Assembly: GCA_024687205.1 (NCBI GenBank)
Contig: JAILES010000089.1
Location: forward strand, 1 to 57,604
DNA length: 57,604 nt
Reading direction: 5' to 3'
Source of the DNA: Lachnospiraceae bacterium
GTDB taxonomy: Bacteria > Bacillota > Clostridia > Lachnospirales > Lachnospiraceae
Shown here in pieces: positions 7,137-15,955 of this stretch (position 1 is the first letter of the stretch; every line of letters begins with the position of its first letter). A program made the translations under genes and the position numbers. The notes under the pieces are model-generated. The model saw only the letters and a program-made list of their open reading frames with translations. It was not told where the DNA came from and made no database searches.

Positions 7137-9082
7137 TCCTGTATCCGCTTATTTTTGGTCTCGATCTTTTCCTTATACATTTCCTCATCGGCACGGCTTA
7201 TGACTGTGTCGATCTTCATTTTATCGCTTATGGTTTCGACAGCGCAGCCGATACTGGCAGAAATGTCGTAGGGTTTGCCTGCTTGTGTGGTAAGCTTTTT
7301 AAGAACGGAGCGGAATTCATCCTTTCGCGCAGTGATATCTTCCGGGGTGTATTTTCCTGTGCCGATGATGTAGAACTCATCGCCGCCGGCGCGGACGCAT
7401 AATTCATTATACCGCGCACTGTGTGACACGGCTGTGCTGATAGTCATGATACCGTAGTCTCCTTCGGCATGACCGTAGGTATCATTGACGGTCTTCAGTC
7501 CGTTCATATCGATAACTGCAACGAAGAGCTTATCGCCTTCTGCTGCAGTCTGCAGTTTCTTTTCAAGTTCAAGATTCATGCCTCTCCGGTTGAAAAGACC
7601 GGTCATGCTGTCACGAACGGAAAGCGAGAGCAGCTGCAGCCTCGTTCGCGCCATCTCAAGTGAGTTATTGATGAAACGCAGCCAGGTACGGTAAACGAGC
7701 GTGAGTGTACAGTTATCATCCAGAGATCTTCTGAGTACGGAATAACCGAAGGTCGTACTTTCAAAGTGTATCGGTGAAAAATAGAAAATGCTTGGTTCCA
7801 GTGTCTCATCATCAAGAAGCGGTATCATACGGGAAGAATCAAAAGAGACAGGTGTCAGGTCGTGCAGGCACTGCTTGTCTTCGGTCTCCCAGGCAGAAAG
7901 GACTGTCGTCATCTTTGCAGGGTAAACCTTGCAGGCGTCCGGTGATACACTAAGCCAGTCGTCCCTGAGGCAGATATAATAATTCCGGAAAGGATGCAGA
8001 AGATATATCCAGTTACCCATTTTTTCAAAGCATTCCTCCGGCGACACGGAAGCCGTGAATTTCTCCAGGCAGTAGCTTTCCATCATCCTCCCGAAACTCA
8101 CTTCGTTCATATCGACATCCGATGCGCTGTTATAAGCTACGAGATATGCTGAGCGTCTGAAAGCCTGTATAGAGTGCTCGAGATTAAGATCGCAGCCGCA
8201 GCTCATGCCGGGATAAAACATCTTCTTTGTATCCGACTCATAAGGGATTATCTCTTTGCCGGGATCGATGATCCTTCTTATATGATCTACTGTCTCTGCG
8301 GCAGAGAGAGCATCTGCTGCATCATAAGCGGAAAGAATGACATCATTACAGCGACCTTCATCGGTCGTATCAAAGCCTATGACGATCACATCTTCGGGAA
8401 CTCTGATGCCAAGCCGCCGCAGTCTGTATATAAGTCCCAGAGCCATATGCGTACTGGTGCAGAGTATGGCTTCGGGCATTTCCATCTGTTTGTCTGCAAT
8501 CTTCTTTGCAAGCGCATCACCGCTTGTATACCAGAAATCACCGTAAACGATGTGCTCCCTGCTTACCGTGATACCGTGTTTTCCTATTTCGTCAAGGCAT
8601 ACTGCAAGCCGTGATTCTGCGACTTCATTGCCCTTCTGACCGGTAAGTATGCAGAGCTCCGTCTTATTATGGACTTCGATGGCATGCCGGCACATTTCGC
8701 GCAGTGCTTCTTCGTTTTTGGTTTTGATAACGGGAATATCTCCGATGGACATCTCAAGTGAAACAACAGGCAGATCCGGATAGTCCTTAAGGCGGAGCAG
8801 GAGTTCATCCAGGATGATCTTCCCTTCACCGGGAACGAGATTGACGGCGTCAAGGATCAGCCCGTCTATACTGCCGAGCTCTATCATGCGGTAGATCTCA
8901 GACTCGCCCCTGACATAGGGGATCTGTTTGAATTCCATATGTATCATGGGTGTGAACACGGAAACATGATAAGCATATTTCCTGCACTGGGCAGTTATTC
9001 CGTTTATGATCCTGATAACGTGCGCTGCTTCCGGCTGTGCCGTGAAAAGCGCAATGTTCTTTCTGCGCATAAGCTGATCCAT
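7109..9082 (-). CDS. LacI-type periplasmic-binding-fold sensor fused to a GGDEF diguanylate cyclase
   Basis: Residues 1-280 resemble the LacI/PurR ligand-binding fold (Peripla_BP_3), for example VIVIGFDTTDEGRCND, but without a DNA-binding domain or membrane segment. A middle region of unknown type follows, then a GGDEF domain from about residue 490, with DSMTGLFNRRGM and the active-site AGGDEF (GGDEF at 566-570). It should make c-di-GMP in the cytoplasm in response to a small ligand, possibly a sugar. The product-inhibition RxxD site reads RYNE, so feedback control may be weaker. ATG 9082 and an ATG 12 bp downstream are both possible starts. A consensus promoter lies at 9148-9176. Confidence 0.9.
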   Translation of the reverse strand: MDQLMRRKNIALFTAQPEAAHVIRIINGITAQCRKYAYHVSVFTPMIHMEFKQIPYVRGESEIYRMIELGSIDGLILDAVNLVPGEGKIILDELLLRLKDYPDLPVVSLEMSIGDIPVIKTKNEEALREMCRHAIEVHNKTELCILTGQKGNEVAESRLAVCLDEIGKHGITVSREHIVYGDFWYTSGDALAKKIADKQMEMPEAILCTSTHMALGLIYRLRRLGIRVPEDVIVIGFDTTDEGRCNDVILSAYDAADALSAAETVDHIRRIIDPGKEIIPYESDTKKMFYPGMSCGCDLNLEHSIQAFRRSAYLVAYNSASDVDMNEVSFGRMMESYCLEKFTASVSPEECFEKMGNWIYLLHPFRNYYICLRDDWLSVSPDACKVYPAKMTTVLSAWETEDKQCLHDLTPVSFDSSRMIPLLDDETLEPSIFYFSPIHFESTTFGYSVLRRSLDDNCTLTLVYRTWLRFINNSLEMARTRLQLLSLSVRDSMTGLFNRRGMNLELEKKLQTAAEGDKLFVAVIDMNGLKTVNDTYGHAEGDYGIMTISTAVSHSARYNELCVRAGGDEFYIIGTGKYTPEDITARKDEFRSVLKKLTTQAGKPYDISASIGCAVETISDKMKIDTVISRADEEMYKEKIETKNKRIQDQTSSSQTV

Positions 9083-9147
9083 CCCAAATCAATTGTGTTA
9101 CTGAGGTCAAAAGGAATCAAGCAGTCCGTCTACATAGTCATATTATC

Positions 9148-9176
9148 ATCTTATGTGCTTGGAAGCAAAATGTCAA
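9148..9176 (-). promoter_or_regulatory. Sigma-A promoter of the GGDEF gene
   Basis: On the minus strand TTGACA (9171-9176) and TAAGAT (9148-9153) are separated by exactly 17 bp. This would start the transcript near 9141 and leave a leader of about 58 nt. It diverges from the tRNA-Val promoter, whose -35 is 24 bp away. Confidence 0.8.
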
Positions 9177-9200
9177 TGACTGTTTGAACGGTAAAACAGC

Positions 9201-9229
9201 TTGCAAAATACGCTTAAATGTTGTAAGAT
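9201..9229 (+). promoter_or_regulatory. Sigma-A promoter of the tRNA-Val pair
   Basis: TTGCAA (9201-9206), a 17-bp spacer, then TAAGAT (9224-9229). The -10 is the same hexamer as in the tRNA-Ser promoter at the end of the window. Transcription would begin about 24 bp before the first tRNA. Confidence 0.75.
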
Positions 9230-9259
9230 AGGCAGGAAGTCCGGGGCAGATCGCCATGG

Positions 9260-9332
9260 GGGATCATAGCACAGCTGGGAGTGCGTCCGCTTCACGTGCG
9301 GAAGGTCACAGGTTCGAGCCCTGTTGGTCCCA
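9260..9332 (+). tRNA. tRNA-Val (anticodon CAC)
   Basis: The full cloverleaf can be drawn: acceptor GGGATCA/TGGTCCC with discriminator A, D stem GCAC/GTGC, anticodon stem TCCGC/GCGGA with loop TTCACGT (anticodon 9293-9295), and T stem ACAGG/CCTGT with loop TTCGAGC. No CCA is encoded. It should read GUG codons. It closely resembles the tRNA at 9366, with compensatory changes in the D and anticodon stems. Confidence 0.95.
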
Positions 9333-9365
9333 TAAGCTAAGGCGGCTGCACCCGGATTTTCATAA

Positions 9366-9439
9366 GGGATCATAGCTCAGCTGGGATGAGCGTTCGCTTG
9401 ACGTGCGAAAGGTCACAGGTTCGAACCCTGTTGGTCCCA
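9366..9439 (+). tRNA. tRNA-Val (anticodon GAC)
   Basis: Acceptor GGGATCA/TGGTCCC with discriminator A, D stem GCTC/GAGC, anticodon stem TTCGC/GCGAA with loop TTGACGT (anticodon 9400-9402), T stem ACAGG/CCTGT. No CCA is encoded. It should read GUC and GUU. A GAGGCGC/GCGCCTC hairpin (9446-9464) follows without a T-run, so it is at best a weak terminator or processing signal. Confidence 0.95.
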
Positions 9440-9485
9440 CTAATAGAGGCGCAGACAGCGCCTCAAAGTCATTAGGGGCACATGC

Positions 9486-10451
9486 ATGGAAATAAGAGGT
9501 TTTACCTACGGCTACGACGGCAGGGCCGGAGCATACAGATCGGAAGAAGGAAAGAAGAGTCAGGAACTCCTGTTTCAGACCGGTGTGAACTGGATATGCT
9601 TAAGCTTTGCGGTAGAGCAGGATGATATATTCTCAAGAAAGATCAATTTCCATTTCGGAAAGGACGTCAGCGACCGGGATCTGATGGCAGTCATAAAGAA
9701 TGCGCATGATCACGGCGTTAAAGTCTGTCTTAAACCCATGGTCAATTCCGCGGATTTCATATGGAGAGCAAGGATCACTTTCCCGGATGCTGATCAGGAG
9801 GGAAAGGACAGATATTGGGATGAATGGTTTGAGTCCTACGGTGCGTTCATGTGCTATTATGCCGAACTGGCCGAGGAATGCGGCGCGGAGATGCTCTGCA
9901 TGGGCTGTGAGATGTGCGGCACAGAGCATAAGGAAGAACACTGGAGAGCGCTGATAAAGAGGGTGCGTGAGATTTATCACGGCCGCCTTTCCTATAATAC
10001 CAATCACGGACATGAGGATAATGTTAAGTGGTTTGATGCCGTTGATTACCTCGGCACCAGCGCATATTTTCCTGTGGGACTTGAGGGGAAAACAAGCGTG
10101 GAAGAAATGTGCGCCGAATGGGAAAAGATAAAGGCCGAGCTGAAAGTAACAGCTGCTAAATGGAACAAGCCGCTGCTCTTTATGGAGATCGGCTGCAGGA
10201 GTGCCAAAGGCTGTTCGGCCATGCCCTGGGATTTTGAACATAAGGATATGCCCTATGATGAAGAAGAACAGGCAGCATTTTACGAATCCTGTCTGCGGAC
10301 ATTCTTTGATGAGGAATGGTTCGCCGGCTGTTTCTGGTGGGACTGGAGCACTAAGATATACGATGACAGGGATACGGCTTCAAAGGATAAGGGTTTCAAC
10401 ATACACCTGAAGAAAGCTGAAGCTGTACTGAAGGAATGGTATGCGAAATAA
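9486..10451 (+). CDS. GH113-like glycoside hydrolase (putative beta-mannanase), cytoplasmic
   Basis: The length (321 aa) and motifs fit glycoside hydrolase family 113, a TIM-barrel family of beta-1,4-mannan-acting enzymes. The probable acid/base is Glu142 in CMGCEMCG and the probable nucleophile is Glu234 in LLFMEIGCRS, close to the 151/231 pair known in this family. The C-terminal FWWDWS is also typical. No signal peptide is seen, so it would act on oligosaccharides inside the cell, or the family role differs here. AGGGG at 9474-9478 precedes ATG 9486. It is the first gene of the block that continues with the lipoprotein, MBOAT, DHHW and GT2 genes. Substrate is inferred from family only. Confidence 0.78.
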   Translation: MEIRGFTYGYDGRAGAYRSEEGKKSQELLFQTGVNWICLSFAVEQDDIFSRKINFHFGKDVSDRDLMAVIKNAHDHGVKVCLKPMVNSADFIWRARITFPDADQEGKDRYWDEWFESYGAFMCYYAELAEECGAEMLCMGCEMCGTEHKEEHWRALIKRVREIYHGRLSYNTNHGHEDNVKWFDAVDYLGTSAYFPVGLEGKTSVEEMCAEWEKIKAELKVTAAKWNKPLLFMEIGCRSAKGCSAMPWDFEHKDMPYDEEEQAAFYESCLRTFFDEEWFAGCFWWDWSTKIYDDRDTASKDKGFNIHLKKAEAVLKEWYAK

Positions 10452-10464
10452 CATGGAGGATAGG

Positions 10465-11091
10465 ATGAAAAGACCGGGGAAAGTCGTGGCAATACTTGCA
10501 GCATTGATGATATGTGCCTGCGGCAAAGAGGAGACAGACAAGGTTCTGACAGAGAGCAGTGTTGAGACCGAGCAGGCAGTCACAACTGCACCCGAAACCG
10601 ATACAGTCACGACGGGCGGTGCAGAGAGCGCAGATCCCGAAGGAAAAGAAGACGGGGAGCCTATAGAGAATGCGGATGCTTATGATGCACCTGAAATAGT
10701 CAGCGCAGCTGAGATCATGGAAAAGGTGAACGCTTCCGTCACGCTTCCCGAGATGTATACGGCAGATGATGCATATATACTCAACAATTACGATATCGAT
10801 CCCGCCACCCTCGACAGCTATGCCATTGAAGAGGCATTGGAAGTAACACAGGCTGACAAGGTGATCATCATCGATCCCGCAGAGGGCACGGATCCCAAAG
10901 AGATAAGTGATAAGCTTGAGAGCTTCAGGCAGGATAAGGCCATGGAAATGGAAGATTACCTGCCGGAGCAGTATGATGTGATAGCAGCAGCTTCGGTAAA
11001 AGAAAAAGACGGTTTTGTTTATCTTGTAATTTCGCCCGAAGCTGAAAAGATAGAAACCCTTATTGAAGACAGCATCGGAAAGAAGGACTAG
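10465..11091 (+). CDS. DUF4358-like lipoprotein
   Basis: The N-terminus MKRPGKVVAILAALMICACG is a lipoprotein signal peptide with the lipobox ICAC, so the mature protein should be lipid-anchored outside the membrane. A Thr/Glu-rich linker follows, then a C-terminal domain of about 120 residues that fits DUF4358. That family is often found beside MBOAT and DHHW genes, as here. The ATG at 10465 has GGAGG (10455-10459) at 5-bp spacing. An upstream in-frame ATG (10441) lies inside the preceding gene and lacks such a site. The next gene starts 5 bp after the stop. Function unknown; probably an accessory of extracellular glycan acylation. Confidence 0.8.
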   Translation: MKRPGKVVAILAALMICACGKEETDKVLTESSVETEQAVTTAPETDTVTTGGAESADPEGKEDGEPIENADAYDAPEIVSAAEIMEKVNASVTLPEMYTADDAYILNNYDIDPATLDSYAIEEALEVTQADKVIIIDPAEGTDPKEISDKLESFRQDKAMEMEDYLPEQYDVIAAASVKEKDGFVYLVISPEAEKIETLIEDSIGKKD

Positions 11092-11096
11092 GGAGT

Positions 11097-12506
11097 ATGG
11101 TCTTTTCGGGCATCCCTTTTCTGTTTTTCTTCCTTCCGGTTTTTCTTATTCTCTATTTTATCACGCCGGATAAATTTAAGAATGCGGTGATACTGGTATT
11201 CAGCCTGGTATTCTATGCATGGGGAGAGCCCGTGTATATAGTATTGATGCTGCTTTCTTCCTTTGTTGATTATGTCGACGGACTGCTTCTGGAAAAGTTC
11301 GCCGAACATAAAGTATTAAGACGCATATCTTTTGTCACGGCGCTCGTCATCAATATTTCGATACTCTGTTTCTTTAAATATGCGGGACTTGCCGTGGAAA
11401 CGGTGAACGCCCTTCTGCATCTTAAGCTTAAGGTTCCCGATATCGCGCTGCCTATAGGCATCAGTTTCTATACCTTCCAGACCGTGAGCTACAGCATAGA
11501 CGTATACAGAAAAGAAGTAAAAGCCGAAAAGAATTACTTCTCATATCTTACTTATGTCAGCATGTTCCCCCAGCTCATCGCGGGACCTATAGTCAGGTTT
11601 TCGAATGTTCAGGAAAGACTGCATGAGAGGAAGATAAGCGAAAGAGCTTTTGTTCACGGTTTCAAACGTTTTCTTATGGGACTGTTCAGAAAGGTACTTA
11701 TCGCAAATCAGATCGGAGAACTCTGGGATATCATAAGAAGTGCGGAAAGCAGGAGTGTTGCGGCTTCCTGGCTCGGCATACTGTGCTTTACCCTTCAGCT
11801 TTATTATGATTTCTCGGCATACAGTGATATGGCCATAGGTCTCGGTGAAGTACTGGGCTTTGAGTTCCCGGAGAATTTCATCTATCCGCTGAGTGCCACT
11901 TCTATCACGGACTTCTGGCGCAGATGGCATATCTCGCTTTCGGGCTGGTTCAGGGATTATGTGTATATACCCCTCGGAGGCAACAGGAAGGGTGTATTGA
12001 AACATTTAAGGAACATGTTTGCGGTATGGTTCCTGACCGGGCTCTGGCACGGGGCATCCTGGAACTACGTACTGTGGGGGCTGTATCACGGACTGCTCTT
12101 AACACTTGAAAAATATCTCTGGGGGAAAAAGCTGGAGAAGGCCCCCTCGTTTTTTAAGCATCTGTATACCCTGGTGATAGTGGTAGTGGGCTTTGGGATA
12201 TTTACCTTTGAAGATCTCGGAGAGCTGGCCGCTTATTTCCCGGGACTGGTAGGAATCGGTAATTCAGCCGCAGCGGCTTCCGATACTTTGTGGTATCTCG
12301 GAAACTACCTGCCGGTATTCTTAACGGCGCTGGTATTTGCTTTCCCGCTGTGGCTGAAGATCGTTAAAAAGCTCGAAGAGGGAAATGCATACAGGAAGCG
12401 ACTGGCGGGAATATGCGAGGTGCTGCTGGCAGCGGGACTTTTCCTGCTGACTATGGCGGCGCTGGTGAAGGATGTGTATAATCCGTTTTTGTACTTTAGG
12501 TTCTAA
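11097..12506 (+). CDS. MBOAT family O-acyltransferase (AlgI/DltB-like)
   Basis: This is a 469-aa polytopic membrane protein with about 10-11 hydrophobic segments and the MBOAT signatures. These include the early FYAWGEPVYI, FWRRWHISLSGWFRDY, YIPLGGNR and the active-site LWHGASWNYVLWG with His318 and the downstream His331. AlgI-like proteins pass acetyl groups from the cytoplasm across the membrane for O-acetylation of exported polysaccharide. The partner that transfers the acetyl group is probably the DHHW protein encoded 5 bp downstream. The glycan acceptor is not identifiable here. Confidence 0.93.
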   Translation: MVFSGIPFLFFFLPVFLILYFITPDKFKNAVILVFSLVFYAWGEPVYIVLMLLSSFVDYVDGLLLEKFAEHKVLRRISFVTALVINISILCFFKYAGLAVETVNALLHLKLKVPDIALPIGISFYTFQTVSYSIDVYRKEVKAEKNYFSYLTYVSMFPQLIAGPIVRFSNVQERLHERKISERAFVHGFKRFLMGLFRKVLIANQIGELWDIIRSAESRSVAASWLGILCFTLQLYYDFSAYSDMAIGLGEVLGFEFPENFIYPLSATSITDFWRRWHISLSGWFRDYVYIPLGGNRKGVLKHLRNMFAVWFLTGLWHGASWNYVLWGLYHGLLLTLEKYLWGKKLEKAPSFFKHLYTLVIVVVGFGIFTFEDLGELAAYFPGLVGIGNSAAAASDTLWYLGNYLPVFLTALVFAFPLWLKIVKKLEEGNAYRKRLAGICEVLLAAGLFLLTMAALVKDVYNPFLYFRF

Positions 12507-12511
12507 GAGTG

Positions 12512-13651
12512 ATGGAGAAGGACAGAGTGACAATCAGTGACAGGGTAAGCGTGTATCTGATCTGCGTGATGATACTTGTTTTTACTGCGTCCTTTTTCCT
12601 TGGCGGGAAGAAGGAGTTTTCCGAGAGCGAGAACAGATATCTTGCGGCCTTCCCGGAGTTTTCGATAAAGCATCTGACCGAAGGGAAGTTCACGGAAGGC
12701 ATTGAGAAATATGTCTGTGACCAGTTCCCAGAGAGGGACAGCTTCTTAAATATCGTGAGTGAAGCCGAAAGGCTAAGCGGAAGGAAACAGATCGGTGACA
12801 TTTATCTCTGCGAAGATAAGACACTGATACAGGCGTATACGAAACCGAAGAATATTGAAAAAGATATAAGACAGTTCGGAAAACTTGCGGATGCACTTGA
12901 TAATGCCAAAGTATATCTGATGCTGGTGCCCACGGCGGTCTCGATTCACAGTGACAAGCTTCCGGAAGGTGCGCAGACACAGTACAGTCAGAGTGAAACG
13001 ATCAATACTATTTATCAGAGCATGAGCGGGAAGGCGGAATGCATCCCGATAGAGGCAGCGCTGGAAGAGAAAAAAGCGGAAGGACTGCTTTATTACAATA
13101 CGGATCATCACTGGACGACTTTCGGAGCATATATTGCTTACTGCGAATACTGCAGGGCAGCAGGCTATGAGCCTTCGGCACTTTCGGATTACAAAGCAGA
13201 AACCGTGACCACAAGTTTTCAGGGAACACTGTATTCAAAACTTTGCGATTCCTATTTCGGCGCAGATGAGATAGTATCCTACAGCCATCCGGACTGGGAT
13301 CTTAAAGTTACTTATGAGGACAGCAGCGAAGTCAGCGATACTCCTTATGCTGCGGAGTATCTTGATAAGAAGGACAAGTATTCCTATTTCCTCAATAACA
13401 TACATCCGCTGATTACCATAGAGAACAGGAACGCGCCGGAAGGAGCTGTGGCAGTGATAAAGGACAGCTATGCCAACAGCCTGGTGCCCTTCCTTATCAC
13501 GGACTACAGGACTGTCTATGTATTTGATACCAGATACTACAAAGGCGGCCCCTCAAAGTTCATCAACGAACATGAAGATATAAAAGACGTGCTGATACTT
13601 TACAATATGAACACCCTGGATAACGATGCCGGTATAGGAGGCATATACTGA
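12512..13651 (+). CDS. DHHW family protein (AlgX/AlgJ-like acetyltransferase partner)
   Basis: A single N-terminal membrane segment (about residues 12-30) is followed by an extracellular SGNH-like domain with the name-giving motif YYNTDHHWTTFGAY (Asp198-Trp201). In the AlgI/AlgJ/AlgX model this protein receives acetyl groups from the MBOAT partner and transfers them to sugars outside the cell. A conserved VIKDSYANSLVPFL near the end probably carries the catalytic Ser. The start could be GTG 12509 or ATG 12512; both lie just after the MBOAT stop. The stop overlaps the next start in TGATG. Confidence 0.88.
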   Translation: MEKDRVTISDRVSVYLICVMILVFTASFFLGGKKEFSESENRYLAAFPEFSIKHLTEGKFTEGIEKYVCDQFPERDSFLNIVSEAERLSGRKQIGDIYLCEDKTLIQAYTKPKNIEKDIRQFGKLADALDNAKVYLMLVPTAVSIHSDKLPEGAQTQYSQSETINTIYQSMSGKAECIPIEAALEEKKAEGLLYYNTDHHWTTFGAYIAYCEYCRAAGYEPSALSDYKAETVTTSFQGTLYSKLCDSYFGADEIVSYSHPDWDLKVTYEDSSEVSDTPYAAEYLDKKDKYSYFLNNIHPLITIENRNAPEGAVAVIKDSYANSLVPFLITDYRTVYVFDTRYYKGGPSKFINEHEDIKDVLILYNMNTLDNDAGIGGIY

Positions 13652-14445
13652 TGAAGACCACGGTACTGTTTTTAAGCTATAACAATTTCGACGAAGCTGC
13701 CGTTACGGTTGATTCGCTGATGAGGCAGACATATACAGATGCAGAGATAGTGCTCAGCGACGATGCCTCAACGGAAGATCATGCGGGGCTGATATATGAA
13801 GCTGCCGAAAAGCTGCGGGGACATTTTAAGAATGTGCGCGTGAACATCAACGAAAAAAATATGGGTACGGTGGCACATATGAACAGACTCTTTAAGGAGA
13901 TTGACAGCGGCTGCATCATCTTCTGCAGTCCCGGAGACGCTTTCCCTCATGAAGATACCATAGCTAATATAGTCAGACGTTTTGAAGCCGGCGGAGAACT
14001 GGTGCTCACCGGGCAGCGCACCGACATCAGTAACGGAAAGAGAAAGACAAGACCCGGGGCCCTGGTGGGAGCAGCCTTAAAGTTCTGCCCGAAAAAGCTG
14101 ATGAACTACATGGTAAGAAAACGCAATCTGATCAGTTCCTGCTGCACGGCTTACACCAAAGAGCTGTTTGAAAAATACGGCTATCTGGATGAGGCTTACC
14201 GCCTGCTGGATGATTTTCCCTTTATCGTGAGTCTCCTGCAGAAGGGTGTGAAGATAGGCTATACTTCCGAGGTATTCCTGGAACACAGCATGGGTGGCGG
14301 AGTCTCCACCGGAGAGGGGATACATCCGGTGATACTTGAGGATCTGATGACCATGCAGAGAAAGCTGCTTGAATACCCGGAAGGCCTGGAAGAGAAGACC
14401 CTTAAGCTTATAAAGGAGAGACTGGCCGGGGCGGAGAAGGGATAA
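13651..14445 (+). CDS. Family 2 glycosyltransferase
   Basis: A GT-A fold starts at the N-terminus with TTVLFLSYNNFDEAAVTVDS. It carries the nucleotide-binding VLSDDASTED and a SPGDAF segment at the DxD position, followed by an acceptor-site LLDDFPF. There is no membrane segment. It is translationally coupled to the DHHW gene (1-bp overlap). GT2 enzymes use nucleotide-sugars for cell-surface glycans, which fits an O-acetylation cassette, but the sugar and acceptor are unknown. A new promoter appears within 12 bp of the stop codon. Confidence 0.85.
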   Translation: MKTTVLFLSYNNFDEAAVTVDSLMRQTYTDAEIVLSDDASTEDHAGLIYEAAEKLRGHFKNVRVNINEKNMGTVAHMNRLFKEIDSGCIIFCSPGDAFPHEDTIANIVRRFEAGGELVLTGQRTDISNGKRKTRPGALVGAALKFCPKKLMNYMVRKRNLISSCCTAYTKELFEKYGYLDEAYRLLDDFPFIVSLLQKGVKIGYTSEVFLEHSMGGGVSTGEGIHPVILEDLMTMQRKLLEYPEGLEEKTLKLIKERLAGAEKG

Positions 14446-14456
14446 AGTGCTAAAGG

Positions 14457-14485
14457 TTGATTTTTTGGCACCAAAGTAATAAAAT
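14457..14485 (+). promoter_or_regulatory. Sigma-A promoter of the ptb-hyd operon
   Basis: TTGATT (14457-14462), a 17-bp spacer, then TAAAAT (14480-14485). The leader of about 48 nt contains a short GCCC/GGGC hairpin at 14495-14507. AAGGAG precedes ATG 14540. Confidence 0.75.
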
Positions 14486-14539
14486 GAAAGAAGCGCCCAA
14501 ATTGGGCAAAGCAATCAAAAGAATTAAGGAGAAAATGAG

Positions 14540-15457
14540 ATGAGCAAGAGTTTTGACGACCTGATGAGCAGGGTAAAGAGCGTAGAGCTTAAAAAGGTTT
14601 CCGTATGCTGTGCGCAGGATTCAGAGGTACTGGAAGCCGTTGACGAGGCTAAGAAGCAGGGCATCGCCGATGCCATACTGGTAGGCGATAAGGCTAAGAT
14701 GGAAGAGATCGCTAAGGAGATCGGCGTAGATCTTTCACAGTTTGAGATTATAGATGAGCCGGATATGATCGCTGCATCAAAGAAGGCTGTTGAGCTGGTT
14801 CACAACGGAACCGCCGATATGTATATGAAGGGTATCATCAATACCAAGGATTTCTTAAAGAGCGTACTGGATAAGGAAGTGGGCTTAAGAACCGACAAGA
14901 CACTTTCACATGTCTGCGTGTTTGAGATAGAGGGACATGAGGGAATGCTCTTCCTTACCGATGTGGCATTTATTCCTTATCCCACACTTGAAGATAAGGT
15001 AGCGATCATCAACAACACCGTTGAGATAGCACATGCCTGCGGACTTGACAATCCCAAGGTTGCTCCCGTGGCTGCAGTCGAGGTAGTCAATCCCAAGATG
15101 CCCGCAACCGTTGATGCAGACGAGCTCACCAAGATGTGTGCCGAAGGAAAGATCAAGGGCTGTATCGTTGACGGACCTCTTTCACTTGACCTGGCCATCG
15201 ACAGGGAAGCTGCAAAGCACAAGGGAGCCGAAGGCAGACAGATAGTCGGTGATGCGGACGTGATCCTTTTCCCGGATATACATGCGGGCAACCTGGTCTA
15301 TAAGACACTTACACATCTCTGTCCCTGCAAGAACGGCAATATCATGACAGGTACCAAAGCACCCGTTATCCTTACCAGCCGTTCCGATTCCAAGGAAGTA
15401 AAAGTTAACTCACTTGCTCTCGGAGCAATAGTTGCAGAGTATCTTAAGAATAACTGA
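14540..15457 (+). CDS. ptb: Phosphate butyryltransferase
   Basis: The 305-aa protein matches the phosphate acetyl/butyryltransferase family in length and motifs, for example AILVGDKAKMEEIA near the start, DMYMKGIINTKDFLKSVL, and VDGPLSLDLAIDREAAKHKG. Ptb converts butyryl-CoA and phosphate to butyryl phosphate and CoA. The butyrate kinase two genes downstream makes the butyryl rather than acetyl assignment likely. Cytoplasmic. It heads an operon that runs through trmL and buk into the hydrogenase genes with gaps of 27 bp or less. The promoter at 14457 fits. Confidence 0.92.
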   Translation: MSKSFDDLMSRVKSVELKKVSVCCAQDSEVLEAVDEAKKQGIADAILVGDKAKMEEIAKEIGVDLSQFEIIDEPDMIAASKKAVELVHNGTADMYMKGIINTKDFLKSVLDKEVGLRTDKTLSHVCVFEIEGHEGMLFLTDVAFIPYPTLEDKVAIINNTVEIAHACGLDNPKVAPVAAVEVVNPKMPATVDADELTKMCAEGKIKGCIVDGPLSLDLAIDREAAKHKGAEGRQIVGDADVILFPDIHAGNLVYKTLTHLCPCKNGNIMTGTKAPVILTSRSDSKEVKVNSLALGAIVAEYLKNN

Positions 15458-15459
15458 TA

Positions 15460-15954
15460 ATGAATATAGTACTTCACCAGCCTGAGATACCGTCAAATAC
15501 CGGAAATATAGGACGTAGCTGCGTTGCAACGGGAACAAGGCTGCATCTGATAGAACCCCTGGGTTTTAAGCTTACCGAGAAAGCCCTGGAACGGGCAGGC
15601 ATGGATTACTGGGATAAGCTGGATTATAAGAGATATATCAACTATGAAGATTATCTTGCAAAGAATCCCGGAGCCAGGATCTGGTATGCGACCACCAAGG
15701 CGAAGAAGTGTTATACGGATGTGAGCTTCGGACCGGACGATCATATTATGTTCGGAAAGGAAAGCGCAGGCATACCCGAGGAAATACTCGTGGATAATGA
15801 GGAATACTGCATACGCATCCCGATGCTTCCTGAGATAAGATCCTTAAATCTCGCAAACTCCGTGGCCATAGTTTTATTCGAAGCACTGAGGCAGAACGGA
15901 TTCGGCGAAATGGAACGCAGCGGCGAGCTGCACAGATTAAAATGGAGGGAATAA
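15460..15954 (+). CDS. trmL: tRNA (cytidine(34)-2'-O)-methyltransferase, SPOUT family
   Basis: The protein (164 aa) is a typical TrmL: it starts [20 protein letters not shown] and has the knot motifs [13 protein letters not shown] and [19 protein letters not shown]. TrmL methylates the wobble nucleotide of certain leucine tRNAs using S-adenosylmethionine. It lies 2 bp after ptb and 1 bp before buk, so it must be co-transcribed with the butyrate genes, although no metabolic link is known. Confidence 0.93.
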   Translation: MNIVLHQPEIPSNTGNIGRSCVATGTRLHLIEPLGFKLTEKALERAGMDYWDKLDYKRYINYEDYLAKNPGARIWYATTKAKKCYTDVSFGPDDHIMFGKESAGIPEEILVDNEEYCIRIPMLPEIRSLNLANSVAIVLFEALRQNGFGEMERSGELHRLKWRE

Positions 15955-15955
15955 A

